Origin: Clostridiales bacterium | GTDB lineage: Bacteria > Bacillota > Clostridia > Oscillospirales > Oscillospiraceae | Length of the DNA stretch: 64,000 bases | Direction: 5' to 3' | Assembly (NCBI GenBank): GCA_902362775.1 | Contig: CABIXV010000004.1 | Span: 215,035-279,034, forward strand | In this document: in pieces, positions 60,627 through 64,000 of the stretch | How the letters are laid out: each line of letters starts with the position of its first letter | How positions within the stretch are numbered: position 1 is the stretch's first letter | Notes under the pieces: generated by a model | What the model was told of the DNA's origin: nothing | Seen by the model: only the letters and a program-made list of their open reading frames with translations | Database searches by the model: none | Translations under genes and position numbers: made by a program

Positions 60627-61493
60627 ATGACAGCCAGCCAAAGGGGAACACTGTTCGTAGCCATCTCAGCCGCCCTTTACAGTATTGGCGGGCTTTGCAT
60701 CAAGGTCATCCCCTGGAACGGAATGTCTATCAATGGCGGACGGACCGCCATTGCCCTGGTAGTCATCGGGGCCTATCTGCTGTGGACCAAGCACCCTCTG
60801 CGCCTGAACCGATGGGTGGCACTGGGGGCCCTGTCCGTGTTTGGGACCAACGCCCTGTTTTCTCTGGCCAACAAGCTGACAACCGCCGCCAACGCCATTG
60901 TGCTTCAATTCACAGTGCCCATTTTCGTCATGTTGTTCTCCGCCCTTTTTTTTCGGAAAAAGCCCCAAAAGCTGGACCTGGCAGCCTGTGCGGTGGTGCT
61001 AGGTGGCATCCTCTTTTTCTTTCTGGACAGCCTGGAGATGGGGGGAGGGCTGGGCAATTTTCTGGCCCTGCTGTCCGGTGTGAGCTACGCCGGAGTGTTT
61101 CTGATGAACGATATGCCGGACAGCGATGCCATCTCCTCCGTATTCTGGGGAGATGTGCTGTCCGCCGTGACAGGGCTTCCCTTTTTGGCGCATGAAACGG
61201 AATTTACTGCCACAGCGGTTTTCAGCTTGGTCATTCTGGGGGCCTTCCAGGTAGGGGTCGCCTATGTGCTCCTGTGCATTGGCCTGAAGACCACCCCGCC
61301 GGTGACGGCCAGCCTGATCTCCGGCATCGAGCCGGTGCTCAACCCTATTTTGGTGGCGATTTTTTATAAAGAGGCCATCGGAGCCTATGCCATGGTGGGA
61401 GCGGCCATCGTCATCGGCGGGGTGGTGGCCTATAATGTACTCAAGCTCAAGCTGGGCGCGAAAGCACAGCATTCCAATATCCCAACAAAATGA
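60627..61493 (+). CDS. EamA/DMT family transporter (tyrosine T-box regulated)
   Basis: 288 residues with ten transmembrane helices in two EamA repeats (TLFVAISAALYSIGGLCIKVIPWNGMSINGGRTAIAL; FLALLSGVSYAGVFLMND; PVTASLISGIEPVLNPILVAIFYKEAIGAYAMVG). ATG 60627 with AGAGGAGA; the in-frame extension from 60504 runs through the T-box and is rejected. It is the first gene after a Tyr T-box and before tyrS, so I infer a role in tyrosine or aromatic amino acid (or precursor) transport; the substrate is not proven. Confidence 0.88.
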   Translation: MTASQRGTLFVAISAALYSIGGLCIKVIPWNGMSINGGRTAIALVVIGAYLLWTKHPLRLNRWVALGALSVFGTNALFSLANKLTTAANAIVLQFTVPIFVMLFSALFFRKKPQKLDLAACAVVLGGILFFFLDSLEMGGGLGNFLALLSGVSYAGVFLMNDMPDSDAISSVFWGDVLSAVTGLPFLAHETEFTATAVFSLVILGAFQVGVAYVLLCIGLKTTPPVTASLISGIEPVLNPILVAIFYKEAIGAYAMVGAAIVIGGVVAYNVLKLKLGAKAQHSNIPTK

Positions 61494-61535
61494 AGATAAC
61501 AGCCATGGAGAAAAGAAAGGAAAGGAAGTATAGAT

Positions 61536-62756
61536 ATGACCTGTTATGAAGAACTGAAGGCCAGAGGCCTCATCGCCCAGGTGACAAATGAGGAGGAGAT
61601 CTCCAAAATGATCGACGAGGGGAAGGCTGTCTTTTATATCGGCTTTGACCCCACCGCGGACTCCCTCCATGTGGGCCACTTCATGGCCCTGTGCCTGATG
61701 AAGCGCCTCCAAATGGCAGGGAACCGGCCGATTGCCCTCATCGGCGGCGGTACCGGATATATCGGGGATCCCTCCGGACGCACGGATATGCGGAACATGA
61801 TGACCCCTGAGACCATCCAGCACAACTGCGACTGCTTCAAGAAGCAGATGGAGCGGTTCATCGAGTTCGGCGAGGGCAAAGCCCAGATGGTGAACAACGC
61901 CGACTGGCTGCTGAAGCTGAATTATATCGACCTGCTGCGGGATGTGGGTGCCTGCTTCTCCGTCAACAATATGCTTCGGGCCAAGTGCTACGAGCAGCGG
62001 ATGGAGAAGGGACTGAGCTTCCTGGAATTTAACTACATGATTATGCAGTCCTATGACTTCTATTACCTGTTCCAGAACTATGGCTGTAATATGCAGTTCG
62101 GCGGCGACGACCAGTGGTCCAACATGCTGGGCGGCACCGAGTTGATCCGCCGCAAGCTGGGGAAGGACGCCCACGCCATGACCATCACTCTGCTGCTCAA
62201 TTCTGAGGGCAAGAAGATGGGCAAGACCGCCAAGGGCGCCGTGTGGCTGGACCCCAACAAGACCAGCCCGTACGAGTTCTACCAGTACTGGCGCAACGTG
62301 GGCGACGGGGATGTGCTCAAGTGCCTTCGTATGCTCACCTTCCTGCCCATAGAGCAGATCGATGAGATGGACAAGTGGGAGGGAAGCCAGCTGAATACCG
62401 CCAAGGAGATCCTCGCCTTCGAGCTGACCAAGCTGGTCCACGGAGAGGAGGAGGCCCAAAAGGCCCAGGAGGCCGCCAAGGCCCTGTTCGTAGGGGGGGG
62501 AGATATGAGTAATGTGCCCTCCACCGCACTAACCGAGGCTGACTTGACCGACGGTTCTATCGGGATCTTAGACCTGATGGTCAGGTGTAAGCTGGCCCCC
62601 TCCAAGAAGGAGGCCCGCCGCCTGGTGGAGCAGGGCGGCGTCACTGTCAATGACGAAAAGGTGGCGGATGTCAATACGGCTTATACCGCCCAGCAGCTCT
62701 CCGACGGCCTAATGGTCCGCAAGGGGAAAAAAGTGTTCCACAAGGTGTCTCTGTAA
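61536..62756 (+). CDS. tyrS: Tyrosine--tRNA ligase
   Basis: 406 residues, class I. HIGH-type motif in [17 protein letters not shown], tyrosine pocket [14 protein letters not shown] and [23 protein letters not shown]-type [16 protein letters not shown], and a C-terminal S4 domain ([21 protein letters not shown]). Transcribed with the EamA gene from the Tyr T-box leader. AAAGGAAAGGAAG precedes the start. Confidence 0.97.
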   Translation: MTCYEELKARGLIAQVTNEEEISKMIDEGKAVFYIGFDPTADSLHVGHFMALCLMKRLQMAGNRPIALIGGGTGYIGDPSGRTDMRNMMTPETIQHNCDCFKKQMERFIEFGEGKAQMVNNADWLLKLNYIDLLRDVGACFSVNNMLRAKCYEQRMEKGLSFLEFNYMIMQSYDFYYLFQNYGCNMQFGGDDQWSNMLGGTELIRRKLGKDAHAMTITLLLNSEGKKMGKTAKGAVWLDPNKTSPYEFYQYWRNVGDGDVLKCLRMLTFLPIEQIDEMDKWEGSQLNTAKEILAFELTKLVHGEEEAQKAQEAAKALFVGGGDMSNVPSTALTEADLTDGSIGILDLMVRCKLAPSKKEARRLVEQGGVTVNDEKVADVNTAYTAQQLSDGLMVRKGKKVFHKVSL

Positions 62757-62822
62757 AGTTGCACGGCCGGACAGGGGCTCGACAGACGTTTTTGGGAAAA
62801 GGCCAGAAAAGGAGCGGCGGAT

Positions 62823-63245
62823 ATGACCAAGGTAATGTTGACCTGCGGTGACTATCAATTTTTCGCGCGGTTGGAAGAAGAAAAGGCCCCCAGGACCTGT
62901 GCCATTTTTAAGAAGATGCTTCCCATCGAGGACAGGCTGATCCATGTCCGCTGGAGTGGAGAGGGGATGTGGATTCCCATGGGCGACACCCGGTGGGAGG
63001 GGCTGGACTTTGAGAACCACACCAGCTACCCCAGCAAGGGGGAATTGCTCATCTATCCAGGGGGCATCAGCGAGATGGAGATGATCCTGGCCTATGGCGG
63101 TGTGTCCTTTGCCAGCAAGGTGGGACAGTTGGCGGGGAACCATGTTCTAACGATTACCGAAGGGCTGGACCAGCTTTATGAACTGGGGAGGAAGACCCTG
63201 TACGAGGGAGCGCAGAACATCCGTATCGAGCTGGCCGAGGACTGA
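62823..63245 (+). CDS. DUF3830 family protein (cyclophilin-like fold)
   Basis: 140 residues. TCGDYQFFARLEEEKAPRTCAIFKKMLP, VRWSGEGMWIPMGD and KGELLIYPGGISEMEMILAYGG match DUF3830, a small family with a cyclophilin-like barrel and no known activity. GGAGCGGCGGAT precedes the ATG. It lies 66 nt after tyrS and may be on the same transcript. Confidence 0.75.
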   Translation: MTKVMLTCGDYQFFARLEEEKAPRTCAIFKKMLPIEDRLIHVRWSGEGMWIPMGDTRWEGLDFENHTSYPSKGELLIYPGGISEMEMILAYGGVSFASKVGQLAGNHVLTITEGLDQLYELGRKTLYEGAQNIRIELAED

Positions 63246-63260
63246 TTGACAGCAGAAACG

Positions 63261-63296
63261 AAAAGCGGCGTGGGGATATTTCCCACGCCGCTTTTA
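63261..63296. terminator. Bidirectional terminator between DUF3830 and tcdA
   Basis: Perfect stem of 14 bp (63261-63274 with 63282-63295), A-rich on one side and T-rich on the other. Confidence 0.9.
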
Positions 63297-63299
63297 TGC

Positions 63300-64000
63300 T
63301 TAGAAGCCGCCAAGATCCCGTATAACCGCCCCGGCCAATACCAGCCCAGCGGCGGCGGGAACAAAGGAGATGGAGCCGGGGGTGGCCCGTCGAGCGGAGG
63401 AGCCGGGGCGGGTACCCTCACCGGCGGGAGCCTCTGCCTCGATAAGCTGGGCGGGGGAGAGGGGCTCCTCTCTGGAGTAGACCACCTTCAGATGGAGGAT
63501 ACCCCGCCGACGGAGCTCTTTACGCATGACGCGGGCCAGGGGACAGCCCTGGGTTTTGGAGATATCCGTCACTTCAAAGGCGGTGGGGTCCAGTTTATTT
63601 CCCGAGCCCATGGCGCTGATGATGGGGATGCCTAGCGCCGTACACCGTGCAATCAGTTCCAGCTTGGCGGCCACAGTATCGATACAGTCGGCCACATAGT
63701 CGTACTGGGACAGGTCTACCTGATGGGCGTTCTGGGGCAGATAGAACATAGGGACGGCCTTGACCTGGCAGCCGGGGTTGATGTCCAGTACCCGCCGGGC
63801 CATGACCTCCACCTTTGGCTGACCAATGGTGGACCGAAGGGCGGCGATCTGCCGGTTGAGATTGCTCTCCGACACGGTATCGTCATCATATAGGTGTAAA
63901 GCTCCAACGCCTGCCCGTGCAAGCGCCTCTACACAGAAACCGCCCACGCCGCCCACGCCAAAGACGGCGACCCGGGCGGCGGCCAGCCGGTCGAGCGGTT
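63300..64000 (-). CDS. tcdA: tRNA threonylcarbamoyladenosine dehydratase (partial, 5' end outside window)
   Basis: The ThiF/HesA-like adenylating enzyme that cyclises t6A to ct6A in tRNAs. About 233 residues are visible from the minus strand. Seen: the nucleotide loop RVAVFGVGGVGGFCVEALARAG, DDDTVSESNLNRQI, IGQPKVEVMARRVLDINP, YVADCIDTVAAKLELIARC and the C-terminal KVVYSREEP. The frame continues past the window edge with no start, so the N-terminus is missing. A GTG at 63956 is internal. Confidence 0.9.
   Translation of the reverse strand, partial: PLDRLAAARVAVFGVGGVGGFCVEALARAGVGALHLYDDDTVSESNLNRQIAALRSTIGQPKVEVMARRVLDINPGCQVKAVPMFYLPQNAHQVDLSQYDYVADCIDTVAAKLELIARCTALGIPIISAMGSGNKLDPTAFEVTDISKTQGCPLARVMRKELRRRGILHLKVVYSREEPLSPAQLIEAEAPAGEGTRPGSSARRATPGSISFVPAAAGLVLAGAVIRDLGGF

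Noticed and set aside
1..64000. Prophage, insertion sequence, CRISPR array, toxin-antitoxin or biosynthetic cluster
   Set aside because: No transposase, integrase, phage, repeat-spacer or modular biosynthesis signature was seen on either strand.

Overview
The window reads as a chromosomal segment of a GC-rich, low-redundancy gut-type Clostridia, most like the Oscillospiraceae (Flavonifractor / Pseudoflavonifractor / Lawsonibacter relatives). This is inferred from Firmicutes-type Shine-Dalgarno sites and sigma-A promoters, the rapZ-yvcK-whiA cluster with hprK and murB nearby, ECF-type vitamin transporters, a SleB-like hydrolase, and M-box, FMN, T-box and yjdF-type leader RNAs. No prophage, IS element, CRISPR array or rRNA operon was found. 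Nearly all of it is core genome on both strands.

Layout. 0.2-1.4 kb: ECF-type sigma factor with membrane anti-sigma. 1.5-9.6 kb: rpmB (minus), then hprK, a ROK kinase, a DUF4349 lipoprotein, murB, rapZ, yvcK, whiA and a GNAT protein. 9.7-13.2 kb: dnaE. 13.2-14.6 kb: M-box riboswitch and a short MgtE. 14.7-18.3 kb: ECF S component diverging from a MocR/PdxR regulator, a YjdF-family gene with a structured leader, and ribU under an FMN riboswitch. 18.4-32.4 kb: housekeeping genes (glyA, nth, phzF-like, rarA, TSUP, DUF3810, tmcAL, ackA, DUF951, hisC, radical SAM), two tRNA-Ser genes, nagB and a SleB-like hydrolase. 32.5-42.6 kb: a long co-oriented operon nusB - M22 protein - xseA - xseB - ispA - PAP2-like - dxs - tlyA - nadK - argR - recN, the usual Firmicutes isoprenoid/repair cluster. 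42.7-44.1 kb: orphan DUF1537 kinase. 44.3-53.6 kb: a ten-gene Mrp-like cation/proton antiporter operon. 53.7-56.5 kb: sodium:neurotransmitter-symporter family transporter and malic enzyme. 56.8-60.3 kb: MoxR - DUF58 - DUF4129-like operon. 60.3-62.8 kb: tyrosine T-box, EamA transporter, tyrS. 62.8-64 kb: DUF3830 protein and a truncated tcdA.

How parts fit together. Four leader RNAs link genes to their effectors: Mg2+ (mgtE), FMN (ribU), uncharged tRNA-Tyr (EamA transporter and tyrS), and a probable yjdF-type RNA. The most unusual items are the Mrp-like operon, which has four antiporter-like paralogs and a split MrpA C-terminal module but no adjacent redox subunits; the MocR regulator, whose predicted PLP-binding lysine is arginine, beside a 13-bp-arm palindrome that covers the divergent transporter promoter; and the Tyr T-box that puts an uncharacterised EamA transporter in a tyrosine regulon. 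All family assignments come from reading motifs by eye; no database search was run.
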